Notes: generated by a model not told the origin, from the letters alone. A stretch of 11,034 bases of DNA from Planctomycetota bacterium (GCA_021798635.1 JAJZGH010000171.1:1-11034), one strand, 5' to 3'. Shown: positions 1 to 6,489, counted from the stretch's first letter. A program made the numbers and translations.

Positions 1-48
1 CGCACGAAGGAAGTTATTGAGCAGAACCGCGGCGTTACCATTGGCTGA
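1..48 (+). CDS. rpsE: 3' end of ribosomal protein S5 (partial)
   Basis: The window opens inside a reading frame that gives RTKEVIEQNRGVTIG and stops with TGA at 46-48. The tail aligns by eye with the C-terminus of S5, where a short helix is followed by an RG(K/V) motif (E. coli S5 has a comparable SPEMVAAKRGK stretch). The position directly upstream of rplO also fits S5, because the spc order is rpsE-(rpmD)-rplO-secY and L30 (rpmD) is often absent. S5 is a small-subunit protein that acts in decoding accuracy and mRNA entry. Only 15 residues are visible, so the call rests on the short tail and on gene order. L30 is the main alternative, but it does not usually end this way. Confidence 0.7.
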   Translation, partial: RTKEVIEQNRGVTIG

Positions 49-72
49 TTCCCGGGTGCTGATTTTAGCGGG

Positions 73-86
73 TCGGTTTAAACCGA
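73..86. repeat. 14-bp perfect palindrome upstream of rplO
   Basis: TCGGTTTAAACCGA is a perfect inverted repeat in the short rpsE-rplO gap, 25 bases before the rplO start. In RNA it could only form a tight hairpin, and no T-run follows it, so it is not an intrinsic terminator. It could be a dimeric protein-binding site or chance; nothing in the sequence decides between these. Confidence 0.35.
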
Positions 87-110
87 TAGCCGCAGCAGGA
101 GATATTTAAG

Positions 111-638
111 ATGATGATTCATGAAATTACCGCTTTGGCCGGCGCTCATAAGAAACGCAAGCGCATTGGCCGCGGCGAAAGCAGCGGCCATGGCAAAACC
201 TCCGGTCGCGGCACCAAGGGCAGCGGTGCCCGTGCGGGCGGTGGGCCGGCGTTCGGATCTGAAGGCGGAAATTTGCCGCTGTTTCGGCGGATTCCCAAAC
301 GCGGCTTTAACAACAATTATTTCGCGCAGAAATTCAGCGTGGTCAATGTCCATGATTTGAACCGCTTCTTCCAGGACGGCCAGACGGTTGATTCCGCGGC
401 GCTGATTTCCGCGCGGCTCATTCGTGATGAAAAATTACCTGTGAAGATCCTCGGTGACGGCCAATTGTCACGCAAGCTGCATGTGGTAGCCGGGAAATTC
501 AGTAAGCAGGCGGAAAAGAAAATCACCGACGCCGGCGGCAGCACCAAAACTCTGGAACTTGACCGCAACAAGGACAAGGTAAATCCGAAAACCGGTCGCT
601 TCCGTCCGCGCCACGCCGAATCGGAAAAGAAAGCCTGA
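111..638 (+). CDS. rplO: 50S ribosomal protein L15
   Basis: L15 is a late-assembly protein of the large ribosomal subunit that contacts 23S rRNA. The 175-residue product has the typical glycine- and arginine-rich N-terminal extension (KRIGRGESSGHGKTSGRGTKG, about residues 17-37), then GGGPAFGSEGGNLPLFRRIPKRGF (about 43-66), the family signature that threads into rRNA. The globular C-terminal half ends in an extra basic, Pro/Arg-rich tail, so it is about 30 residues longer than E. coli L15 (144). AGGAG at 97-101 lies nine bases before ATG 111. A second ATG at 114 is possible but less well spaced. It follows the probable rpsE with a 62-base gap, leaving no space for rpmD. A 161-base gap separates it from secY. 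Confidence 0.97.
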   Translation: MMIHEITALAGAHKKRKRIGRGESSGHGKTSGRGTKGSGARAGGGPAFGSEGGNLPLFRRIPKRGFNNNYFAQKFSVVNVHDLNRFFQDGQTVDSAALISARLIRDEKLPVKILGDGQLSRKLHVVAGKFSKQAEKKITDAGGSTKTLELDRNKDKVNPKTGRFRPRHAESEKKA

Positions 639-664
639 TCCGGCCAAGAGCGATTGTTTAATTA

Positions 665-785
665 GACCGCCGGAGTATCTGATGATTTGGTGTACGGCGG
701 GTCCACTTGCTAGAATACCGGGTCTGGCGACTCGTGTCGGCAGGTGGACGTTTTTAAGGTTTTCATGCCGGTGAGGGCATTTTTT
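665..785 (+). promoter_or_regulatory. Structured secY leader with terminator-like hairpin
   Basis: Three hairpins can be drawn in the rplO-secY gap. The first pairs CCGCCG (667-672) with CGGCGG (695-700) and extends by GA/TC across a bulged G at 701. The second spans 724-743, with CTG/CAG and CGAC/GTCG stems around a TCGT loop and one G-G mismatch. The third pairs ATGCC (765-769) with GGCAT (776-780) and is followed at once by a T-run ending at 785, only six bases before the secY ribosome binding site GAGG (791-794). This last one resembles a short intrinsic terminator and could act as an attenuator, though a five-pair stem is weak. No known ribosomal leader class was recognised. Confidence 0.35.
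687..716 (+). promoter_or_regulatory. Weak candidate promoter upstream of secY
   Basis: TAGAAT at 711-716 matches five of six bases of a sigma-70 -10 box. A poor -35 (TTGGTG, 687-692) lies 18 bases upstream. The 161-base gap before secY is long for this operon, which makes an internal promoter plausible. The -35 matches only three bases of the consensus, so this is tentative. Confidence 0.25.
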
Positions 786-799
786 GCAGCGAGGTCGTT

Positions 800-2257
800 T
801 TGTTTCGGACCATTCTGAACATCTTCAAAATACCCGAGCTGCGAACCAAGCTCCTGTTTACCATCGGGTTGTTGTGCGTGTATCGCATTGGATTTTATAT
901 TCCGCTGCCCGGCGTTAATACGCACGCCTTGAGTTCATTTGTCAGCAGTTCCAGCTCTTCTCCGCTGGGGCAGATCAGCAGTTACCTGAGCTTATTCTCC
1001 GGCGGCAATTTAGGATTAAGCACCATCTTCGGTTTGGGCATCATGCCCTATATCAGTGCCGCGATTATCTTTCAGTTGCTCGGAACGGTCATTCCCTCTC
1101 TGGAAAAACTTCAGAAGGAAGGCGAGCCGGGCATGCGGAAAATTAATGAATGGACGCGCTATGCCACGGTCGTGCTGTGTCTGATTCAGTCTTTTGTCTG
1201 GATGGGATATCTGACGCACTCCTCGGCCGGAAGCCCCCACGGATTCTTGTACGCCGACACATTTTATCACCATTACACCCTGTTCTGGATTTCCGGCCTG
1301 GTCGCCCTGACCGCCGGCAGTGTATTTTTAATGTGGCTGGGCGAACAGATTGACGCGTACGGTATTGGTAATGGCGTCTCGCTGATTATTATGGCCGGTA
1401 TTGTCGCCCGTATGCCGGCGGCCATTCAAGATGTGTGGGATCAATCCTCTTTCCGAGTTTCCTCGGCGGGTTCGCATCCTTATGGCATTGGTACGGTCCT
1501 GTTCTTAATCGCGGCGTTTGTGGGTGTTTCCGCAGCCGCTATTACTCTGGAAATGGGGCAACGCCGCATCGGTATTCAACAGGCCAAACAAATGCGTGGC
1601 CGCCGAATGTACGGCGGCATGAGCAATCAATACCTGCCCCTGCGGGTGAATCATGGTGGCGTCATGCCCATCATTTTCGCCAGTTCGCTGATTTTAATTC
1701 CCAACGTCCTGCTGGGCTGGCTGGCACCGCGGTTTGGACAATTCTATGCCTTTCAGGTCTTTCAAGAGGCGCTTGAACCCGGCCACTATATTTACATTGT
1801 GCTGTATGTCATCATGATTTTCTTCTTTTCATATTTCTGGAATACGGTGCAATTCCAGCCCAAAGAAATGGCTGATCAATTGCGCGATTACGGCAGCTTT
1901 ATCCGCAATCTGCGTCCCGGCCCGCGCACGGCTGAATATCTCGAACAGGTGATGACCCGTATTACCTATTGCGGCGCCGCTTTTCTGGCCGTAATCGCCC
2001 TGATGCCAACCATTGTCGCTCGGTACATGGGTGTGAGCTTTATGATCACGCAGTTTCTGGGGGGAACCGGGCTGTTGATTGTCGTCAGTGTTCTGCTGGA
2101 TTTTATTTACCGCGTAGAAGCCAATTTAGTCATGCGCAACTACGGTGGACTGCTGGAAAGCGATACTTCCGTGGCCTCCCGGAAAAAGCCTTCGGCGGCG
2201 CAAGGATCTTCCAAATCACTGCCGGGACGGGATAACATTAAAGGATCAGCCGCATGA
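800..2257 (+). CDS. secY: Preprotein translocase channel subunit SecY
   Basis: SecY is the pore subunit of the SecYEG channel in the inner membrane; SecA or the ribosome pushes unfolded proteins through it. The 485-residue product has about ten hydrophobic segments, starting near residues 18-36 and ending near 413-436. The first helix and periplasmic loop read YRIGFYIPLPGVN (28-40), as is usual for SecY. The conserved cytosolic C5 loop that contacts SecA and ribosomes appears as RNLRPGPRTAEYL (369-381). The protein is about 40 residues longer than E. coli SecY (443). Part of this is a Ser-rich stretch in the first periplasmic loop (about 45-55) and part a Ser/Lys/Gly-rich tail (about 458-485). 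The start is taken as TTG 800, five bases after GAGG (791-794); no ATG or GTG with better spacing lies upstream in frame. The stop overlaps the adk start by four bases. Confidence 0.97.
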   Translation: MFRTILNIFKIPELRTKLLFTIGLLCVYRIGFYIPLPGVNTHALSSFVSSSSSSPLGQISSYLSLFSGGNLGLSTIFGLGIMPYISAAIIFQLLGTVIPSLEKLQKEGEPGMRKINEWTRYATVVLCLIQSFVWMGYLTHSSAGSPHGFLYADTFYHHYTLFWISGLVALTAGSVFLMWLGEQIDAYGIGNGVSLIIMAGIVARMPAAIQDVWDQSSFRVSSAGSHPYGIGTVLFLIAAFVGVSAAAITLEMGQRRIGIQQAKQMRGRRMYGGMSNQYLPLRVNHGGVMPIIFASSLILIPNVLLGWLAPRFGQFYAFQVFQEALEPGHYIYIVLYVIMIFFFSYFWNTVQFQPKEMADQLRDYGSFIRNLRPGPRTAEYLEQVMTRITYCGAAFLAVIALMPTIVARYMGVSFMITQFLGGTGLLIVVSVLLDFIYRVEANLVMRNYGGLLESDTSVASRKKPSAAQGSSKSLPGRDNIKGSAA

Positions 2258-2910
2258 GACTGGCCTTGCTGGGACCCCCTGGGGCGGGCAAAGGCACGCA
2301 AGCCATTCGCATTGCGCACCGCATGAAAATCGCCCATCTGTCCAGCGGGGATATTCTCCGATCCGAAAAGTCATCGGGTACGCCATTGGGTCTCAAAATC
2401 CGCGATTTCATTGATCATGGCAAGCTTGTGCCCGACGATCTGATGATTCGTGTCATGGAAGACCGGGTGGCCCGGATTCATGGCGGATTTGTCCTGGACG
2501 GCTTTCCACGCACCATGGTGCAGGCGGCGGATTTGGCCGGCTTTTTGGATTCCATCCACAAGCCGCTGGATCTGGTGGTAAATTTTGTTCTCGATGAAAA
2601 GGTGCTAAGCCGCCGGTTTGAAGGTCGTCGCGTATGTCCGGTGTGTGGGTCGGTTTATCATTTGGATACCATGCCCCCGGAAGTTCCCGGATTGTGCGAT
2701 CAGGATGGTCAAGCCCTGGTAACCCGCCCGGATGATCGGCCCGACGTGGTGCGGGAAAGAATTAAGACGTATCGGCTTAGTGTGGAACCGCTGGTTGATT
2801 TTTACAAGAAGCGTGAAATTCTTGTAACCCTCGATGCCGCCGGCGCACCCAATGATGTCACGGCCGCGGTGGTGGAACTGATCCGCGGACATGCCGGAAA
2901 GAATCGGTAG
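2254..2910 (+). CDS. adk: Adenylate kinase (zinc-type LID)
   Basis: Adenylate kinase interconverts ATP + AMP and 2 ADP in the cytosol. Visible motifs are the P-loop GPPGAGKGTQ (7-16), the AMP-binding LSSGD (29-33) and DGFPRT (82-87), and the LID/arginine region RPDDRPDVVRERIKTY (158-173). The LID carries CPVC (128-131) and C148-x2-D151, that is Cys-Cys-Cys-Asp. This matches the zinc-binding long-form adenylate kinases of Gram-positive type (for example Bacillus) and differs from the non-metal LID of E. coli. At 218 residues it has normal length. The start ATG 2254 overlaps the secY stop (ATGA), which suggests translational coupling, and AAGGA at 2241-2245 lies eight bases upstream. The secY-adk-map order is a common bacterial arrangement. 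Confidence 0.97.
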   Translation: MRLALLGPPGAGKGTQAIRIAHRMKIAHLSSGDILRSEKSSGTPLGLKIRDFIDHGKLVPDDLMIRVMEDRVARIHGGFVLDGFPRTMVQAADLAGFLDSIHKPLDLVVNFVLDEKVLSRRFEGRRVCPVCGSVYHLDTMPPEVPGLCDQDGQALVTRPDDRPDVVRERIKTYRLSVEPLVDFYKKREILVTLDAAGAPNDVTAAVVELIRGHAGKNR

Positions 2911-2961
2911 AAAAATAATTCATGCGATGGATTGCCGTTTGGCTTCCACGAGAAAACAGCC

Positions 2962-3744
2962 ATGAAAATAACATTAAAATCCCGAAGTGAAATCGATCAG
3001 ATGCGGGCGGCCGGCCGCGTGGTGCGGCAAACCCTTTCGCGCTGTAGAGAAGCTGTACGGCCGGGCATAACCACACAGGAAATCGACCAGATTGCTTATG
3101 AAACCTTTACCGCCGCGGGAGCGGAAGGGCTTTTTAAGTATTACCCCACCTATGAACCCGGAAAAGGGTTTCCCGGCAACACCTGCATCAGCGTTAATGA
3201 AGAAGTGGTGCATGGCATTCCCGGCCCGCGGGCTTTAGCCGACGGAGATGTCGTAAGTGTGGATTGCGGAATTCGCCTGAATGGATGGTGCGGCGATTCG
3301 GCGATTACCGTAGGTGTAGGCACGCAATCGCCGGAGAATATCAAGCTCATCCGTGTGGCCGAAGAGACGCTGCAACTGGCCATTGATTCCATTCGCCCCG
3401 GCGTGCCCTGGTCGGCGGTGGCCCGGAAGATGCAGGCCCATGTGGAATCTCATGGCTTTTCCTGCGTCCGGGAATTTGTCGGGCACGGTATTGGCCGGCG
3501 AATGCACGAAGACCCCAAAGTGCCGAATTTTACCTCCCGGGAATTCGAGCGGCACAGTGATTTTTATCTGCAAGTCGGCATGGTTCTGGCGGTGGAACCT
3601 ATGGTCATTGCGGGCAGCGAACAAGTGGTGGTGCTCGATGATGGCTGGACCGTCATCAGTAAGGACGCCAGCCCGGCGGCGCATGTGGAACATACGATGG
3701 CCGTGACACCCGGCGGCTGTGAAGTCTTGACAGATGGGAATTAA
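2962..3744 (+). CDS. map: Methionine aminopeptidase, type I
   Basis: Map removes the initiator methionine from nascent proteins whose second residue is small. With the start used here the product has 260 residues and begins MKITLKSRSEIDQMRAAGRVV, the usual opening of type Ia enzymes. All five metal ligands of the pita-bread fold are present: D101 (SVDCG), D112 (WCGDS), H175 (VGHGIG), E212 (LAVEPM) and E243 (HVEHT). H84 (EVVHGIPG) matches the substrate-side histidine. There is no 60-residue type Ib insertion and no zinc-finger extension. The frame stays open to a TTG at 2932 that would add ten residues (MPFGFHEKTA); ATG 2962 fits the family better, although only a weak ACGAG (2947-2951) precedes it. 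A 51-base gap follows adk. Confidence 0.96.
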   Translation: MKITLKSRSEIDQMRAAGRVVRQTLSRCREAVRPGITTQEIDQIAYETFTAAGAEGLFKYYPTYEPGKGFPGNTCISVNEEVVHGIPGPRALADGDVVSVDCGIRLNGWCGDSAITVGVGTQSPENIKLIRVAEETLQLAIDSIRPGVPWSAVARKMQAHVESHGFSCVREFVGHGIGRRMHEDPKVPNFTSREFERHSDFYLQVGMVLAVEPMVIAGSEQVVVLDDGWTVISKDASPAAHVEHTMAVTPGGCEVLTDGN

Positions 3745-3777
3745 TCGACGACACTATAAGGTTTACTGAGGAAACGA

Positions 3778-3993
3778 ATGCCTAAGGAAGACGCCATACG
3801 CTTGGAGGCCTTGGTAACAGAGGCCCTGCCGAACGCGATGTTTCGCGTGAAGCTCGAAAACGGACATGTGCTCCTGGCGCACATATCCGGGAAAATGCGG
3901 GTGAATTACATCCGCATTCTCCCCGGAGATAAAGTCACAGTTGAAATGTCGCCCTATGATTTGAACCGGGGGCGCATTATCACGCGGAATTGA
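3778..3993 (+). CDS. infA: Translation initiation factor IF-1
   Basis: IF-1 is a small OB-fold protein that sits in the 30S A site during initiation and assists IF-2 and IF-3. The 71-residue product matches the family along its whole length, including [15 protein letters not shown] (16-30), [19 protein letters not shown] and [10 protein letters not shown]. The N-terminus [13 protein letters not shown] is a little unusual, since MAKED is more frequent. GAGGA (3768-3772) lies five bases before ATG 3778. Its place between map and rpmJ is standard for bacteria. The 189-base stretch after it holds a compact hairpin, CCTGGC (4012-4017) with GCCAGG (4021-4026); no T-run follows, so it is not a clear terminator. 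Confidence 0.97.
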   Translation: MPKEDAIRLEALVTEALPNAMFRVKLENGHVLLAHISGKMRVNYIRILPGDKVTVEMSPYDLNRGRIITRN

Positions 3994-4081
3994 TTCGCTT
4001 CCCACATAGCCCCTGGCTTTGCCAGGAGATCGCGGTGATTCGAAGGGCCTGCCAAAAAATAGGTACCCTCGGGACGATGAA

Positions 4082-4123
4082 TATAGTGAGAGCACTGGAT
4101 TAATTTAAGATTTTTGGTATAGT
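4082..4123 (+). promoter_or_regulatory. Candidate extended -10 promoter(s) before rpmJ
   Basis: TGGTATAGT (4115-4123) is an extended -10 element (TGn followed by a 5/6 match to TATAAT). A second TATAGT lies at 4082-4087, 36 bases upstream. Neither has a convincing -35 box, which extended -10 promoters can do without. The distance to the rpmJ start (4183) leaves a leader of about 50 bases. This would give rpmJ-rpsM-rpsK-rpoA-rplQ its own transcription start. Inference from motifs only. Confidence 0.4.
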
Positions 4124-4136
4124 AAAGAGTTTGCCC

Positions 4137-4169
4137 CTCGGCTGGAGAGTTCCACCGGGTGGAAGCGAG
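4137..4169 (+). promoter_or_regulatory. rpmJ leader hairpin
   Basis: TTCCAC (4150-4155) pairs perfectly with GTGGAA (4159-4164) around a three-base loop, and CTCG (4137-4140) can pair with CGAG (4166-4169) outside it. The structure ends three bases before the GGAG ribosome binding site (4173-4176) of rpmJ, so it could influence translation. No T-run follows. Confidence 0.35.
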
Positions 4170-4182
4170 TTTGGAGCACGCG

Positions 4183-4299
4183 ATGAAAGTGCGATCTAGC
4201 GTTAAGAGAATTTGTGAACATTGCGTCGTAGTGCGCCGAAATGGCGTCTTGCGCGTGATTTGTAAGGCTGACCCGCGGCATAAGCAGCGCCAGGGTTAA
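4183..4299 (+). CDS. rpmJ: 50S ribosomal protein L36
   Basis: This short gene encodes a 38-residue protein that reads as L36 from end to end: [19 protein letters not shown] followed by a conserved basic tail ending HKQRQG. L36 is a zinc-ribbon protein of the large subunit. The four metal ligands are present at C11, C14, C27 and H33, so this is the zinc-binding (C+) form. GGAG at 4173-4176 lies six bases before ATG 4183, and the stop is TAA at 4297-4299. It stands between infA and rpsM, the usual location. A 189-base gap with promoter-like boxes precedes it and a 107-base gap follows, so it may be the first gene of a separately started alpha-operon transcript. Confidence 0.97.
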   Translation: MKVRSSVKRICEHCVVVRRNGVLRVICKADPRHKQRQG

Positions 4300-4314
4300 G
4301 TTTGCATGTTCAGC

Positions 4315-4352
4315 AGGTTATCTCGGAACCTCTTCGTGGCTTCGGCCATGGG
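4315..4352 (+). promoter_or_regulatory. Tandem hairpins in the rpsM leader (cUUCGg loop)
   Basis: Two adjacent hairpins fit in the rpmJ-rpsM gap. AGGTT (4315-4319) pairs with AACCT (4327-4331). Then GTGGC (4336-4340) pairs with GCCAT (4345-4349) around TTCG, giving the very stable cUUCGg tetraloop; the stem can grow by C-G and two wobble pairs to 4333-4352. They lie about 55 bases before the rpsM start, where the E. coli alpha operon carries its S4-binding leader. No homology to that pseudoknot was seen. Confidence 0.35.
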
Positions 4353-4406
4353 CGGGATCTGAAGTTGGCCTGTATCAGAAACCAGAAAGCCTGTTGAGGA
4401 GTTTGT

Positions 4407-4793
4407 ATGCCCCGTATTTCCGGTGTGGATATTCCGCTGGACAAGCCAGTTCGCATCAGCTTGCGATATGTATATGGCGTTGGACCGGTCAATGCCATGG
4501 GTATTCTCAAGGAAGCCAATATTGATCCGCAAAAGCGGGCCAAAGAGCTTACTGAGGACGAAGTCGCCCGTATCAGCAATATCATTGACCGCAGCTTTGT
4601 CGTGGAAGGTTCCTTGCGTCGGCAAGTCCAACAGAACATTGCCCGACTCAAAGACGTGCAATGCTATCGCGGATCGCGCCATCGGCGCAGCTTGCCCACA
4701 CGCGGCCAGCGCACACGCTCCAATGCCCGGACCCGCAAAGGACCGCGCAAGACTGTCGCCGGTAAGAAGGGCGTGAAGGAACTCCACGGCTAA
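4407..4793 (+). CDS. rpsM: 30S ribosomal protein S13
   Basis: S13 lies in the head of the small subunit and contacts the P-site tRNA and the large subunit through bridge B1. The 128-residue product begins [26 protein letters not shown] and carries the helix-hairpin-helix region in its first half. The C-terminal signature [18 protein letters not shown] (about 92-109) is followed by [10 protein letters not shown], which enters the head of the subunit. The length is slightly above that of E. coli (118) because of a [14 protein letters not shown] tail. GAGGAG (4396-4401) lies five bases before ATG 4407. A 71-base gap separates it from rpsK. Confidence 0.98.
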   Translation: MPRISGVDIPLDKPVRISLRYVYGVGPVNAMGILKEANIDPQKRAKELTEDEVARISNIIDRSFVVEGSLRRQVQQNIARLKDVQCYRGSRHRRSLPTRGQRTRSNARTRKGPRKTVAGKKGVKELHG

Positions 4794-4864
4794 TATCGGT
4801 CGGACGTAGCGCGGCCAGGGCCGTGGGATGCCCGCCGGAATTTTTTAATCATTGAGGTTATAAC

Positions 4865-5245
4865 ATGGCAAAAACGGGTAAGAAAAAAGTACGCAAAAAC
4901 GTGGGCCGGGGAATCGCCCACGTGAAAGCCAGCTTTAACAACACACAAGTAACCATCACGGATGTGAATGGCGAAACACTGGCTTGGGATTCCGCCGGAA
5001 CCGTTGGCTTCAAGGGTGCTCGCAAAAGTACCCCGTTTGCCGCCACCCGTGCCGCGGAAAACTGTGCTACCAAAGCCAAGAAATTCGGCGTGCAGGAAAT
5101 TGAAGTGCGGGTTAAAGGCCCGGGCTCCGGACGTGAATCGGCCATCACCGCCTTGCAGAACAGCGGATTAAAAATTACCTCCATCGAGGATAACACCCCG
5201 CTTCCGCATAATGGTTGCCGTCCACCGAAAAAGCGGCGCGTCTGA
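4865..5245 (+). CDS. rpsK: 30S ribosomal protein S11
   Basis: S11 sits on the platform of the small subunit, near the mRNA Shine-Dalgarno/anti-Shine-Dalgarno helix. The 126-residue protein shows the family core: [21 protein letters not shown] (about 16-36), [11 protein letters not shown] (about 49-59), GPGSGRESA (about 85-93) and the near-universal ending [13 protein letters not shown] lysine-rich N-terminus replaces the longer extension of some bacteria. GAGG (4854-4857) lies seven bases before ATG 4865. In most bacteria rpsD comes next; here a 206-base non-coding gap leads directly to rpoA. Confidence 0.98.
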   Translation: MAKTGKKKVRKNVGRGIAHVKASFNNTQVTITDVNGETLAWDSAGTVGFKGARKSTPFAATRAAENCATKAKKFGVQEIEVRVKGPGSGRESAITALQNSGLKITSIEDNTPLPHNGCRPPKKRRV

Positions 5246-5321
5246 TATCAACTGTGTCAGTACCTGATGGCCTGGGGCCGGGTGCGACGCGTTGAAAGAG
5301 TTGCGTGCCATTGGGTGGGGA

Positions 5322-5371
5322 TTTTCCGCCACGGTGAATATCCGTTGTAACGGATTTCCGCGGTGGTAAAA
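5322..5371 (+). promoter_or_regulatory. Long hairpin in the rpsK-rpoA gap
   Basis: A 50-base structure can be drawn from 5322 to 5371. TTTT (5322-5325) pairs with AAAA (5368-5371). CCGCCACGG (5326-5334) pairs with CCGCGGTGG (5358-5366), with one G-T wobble and one mismatch. After a small internal loop, ATCCGT (5340-5345) pairs with ACGGAT (5350-5355) around a TGTA loop. No T-run follows on either strand, so it is not an intrinsic terminator. It lies about 80 bases before the rpoA start and could be an RNA processing site or a binding site for a regulator. Function unknown. Confidence 0.45.
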
Positions 5372-5405
5372 AATTTGTAATGTAATTTGTTCCGTTGTGA
5401 CAGAT
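5341..5405 (+). repeat. Pair of 15-base near-identical direct repeats before rpoA
   Basis: TCCGTTGTAACGGAT at 5341-5355 recurs as TCCGTTGTGACAGAT at 5391-5405, with 13 of 15 bases identical and exactly 50 bases between starts. The first copy forms the tip of the hairpin at 5322-5371; the second is no longer self-complementary. GATAAT (5416-5421), a -10-like box, lies just after the second copy, and its only -35-like partner, TTGTGA (5395-5400), is 15 bases away, which is short. Confidence 0.4.
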
Positions 5406-5451
5406 GCCTTGTGGCGATAATCCTGCGGAATAGTCAGTTAGGAGATTTTTT

Positions 5452-6489
5452 ATGCGAATGCGTTGGCGTGGTCTTGAACTCCCGACCAAAGTTGAAATTG
5501 ATAATTCCATTGTCTCAAATACCTATGGAAAATTCGTCGTTGAGCCGTTTGAACGCGGTTTTGGAACCACGGTTGGTAATTCCCTGCGGCGTATTTTGCT
5601 TAGCTCGCTGGAAGGTGCCGCGGCGGTTTCCGTGCGCATCGCCGGGGCGGAACATGAATTTGCCCAGATTCCCGGCGTGGTCGAAGACGTCACCGATATT
5701 ATTCTCAACGTCAAAGGCCTGGTGGTATCGCTGGAAGGGGATATTCCCAAGACCTTAAGCGTACAGAAAAAAGGCCCCGGCACCGTTACCGCCGGTGATC
5801 TAAAGGGCGATCCGGCCTTGACGGTGCATAACAAAGACCTGGTGTTGGCCACCTTGAATGCCGATACCAATTTTGATATGGAACTGGACATCCGCAAAGG
5901 CCGCGGTTTTGTCACCGCTTCAGAAAATACGCCGGAAGAACAGATCATCGGCGTGATTCCGATTGATTCGATCTATTCCCCGGTCACCCGCGTGCGTTAT
6001 AAAACTGAAGATACACGCGTGGGCCAGAAAACCAATTACGATCGTTTGCTGCTGGAAATCTGGACCAATGGGACCATTTCTCCGGAATTGGCGTTGGTGG
6101 AAGCCGCCAAGATTCTCCGTAAGCATCTCAACGCGTTTCTGCTTCACCTGGATCTGGGTGACGAAATTGACGCCCCGATGGAAGTCGATGAGCCAACCAC
6201 GCCGGTTGAGCTTAATGACGAACTCAAAGGCAAGCTCGATCAGCCGCTTTCCATGATGGAATTGTCTGTGCGGGCCAGCAATTGTCTGGAATCGGCAAAA
6301 ATTCATACCATCGGTGATCTGGTACGCCTGACGGAAGGCGAATTGATGAAGGTTCGCAGTTTTGGCAAAACCAGCCTGCGGGAAATCAAGCGCAAGCTCC
6401 AGGAAATGGGCTTCTCGCTGGGCATGCAGGTACCCGATGAGGAAGAAGATGTACCGGAAACTGAAGAGGCCGCTGAAAAGGCCTCTTGA
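5452..6489 (+). CDS. rpoA: DNA-directed RNA polymerase alpha subunit
   Basis: Alpha dimerises to start assembly of RNA polymerase and contacts promoters and activators through its C-terminal domain. The 345-residue product opens MRMRWRGLELPTKVEID. The N-terminal domain (about 1-238) holds the dimer motif EPFERGFGTTVGNSLRRILLSS (31-52) and HEF..IPGVVEDVTDIILN. A linker (about 239-264) leads to the alpha-CTD (about 265-326), which reads LSVRASNCLESAKIHTIGDLV. R274 and N277 match the UP-element DNA contacts R265 and N268 of E. coli. An acidic tail of about 18 residues follows (PDEEEDVPETEE..). AGGAG (5440-5444) lies seven bases before ATG 5452. The RWRGLELP opening is what I associate with planctomycete alpha subunits. 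Confidence 0.98.
   Translation: MRMRWRGLELPTKVEIDNSIVSNTYGKFVVEPFERGFGTTVGNSLRRILLSSLEGAAAVSVRIAGAEHEFAQIPGVVEDVTDIILNVKGLVVSLEGDIPKTLSVQKKGPGTVTAGDLKGDPALTVHNKDLVLATLNADTNFDMELDIRKGRGFVTASENTPEEQIIGVIPIDSIYSPVTRVRYKTEDTRVGQKTNYDRLLLEIWTNGTISPELALVEAAKILRKHLNAFLLHLDLGDEIDAPMEVDEPTTPVELNDELKGKLDQPLSMMELSVRASNCLESAKIHTIGDLVRLTEGELMKVRSFGKTSLREIKRKLQEMGFSLGMQVPDEEEDVPETEEAAEKAS

Noticed and set aside
2932..2961. TTG 2932 as the start of map.
   Set aside because: It would add ten residues not found in type Ia enzymes, and ATG 2962 gives the canonical N-terminus.
3727..3760. Perfect -35 box TTGACA (3727-3732) followed by TATAAG (3755-3760) before infA.
   Set aside because: The spacer is 22 bases, well outside the usual 16-19, and the start point would fall at the infA ribosome binding site. 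At a 17-base spacing the -10 would be only GACACT. The TTGACA is inside the last codons of map and is probably chance.
4012..4026. Hairpin CCTGGC-TTT-GCCAGG after infA as a terminator.
   Set aside because: The stem is perfect but no T-run follows on the + strand, and the downstream genes belong to the same conserved cluster.
4296..4787. - strand frame of 163 residues opposite rpsM.
   Set aside because: It is fully antisense to the conserved S13 gene and matches no family; a shadow frame. The same applies to the long antisense frames at 3235-3693 (map) and 5523-5948 (rpoA).
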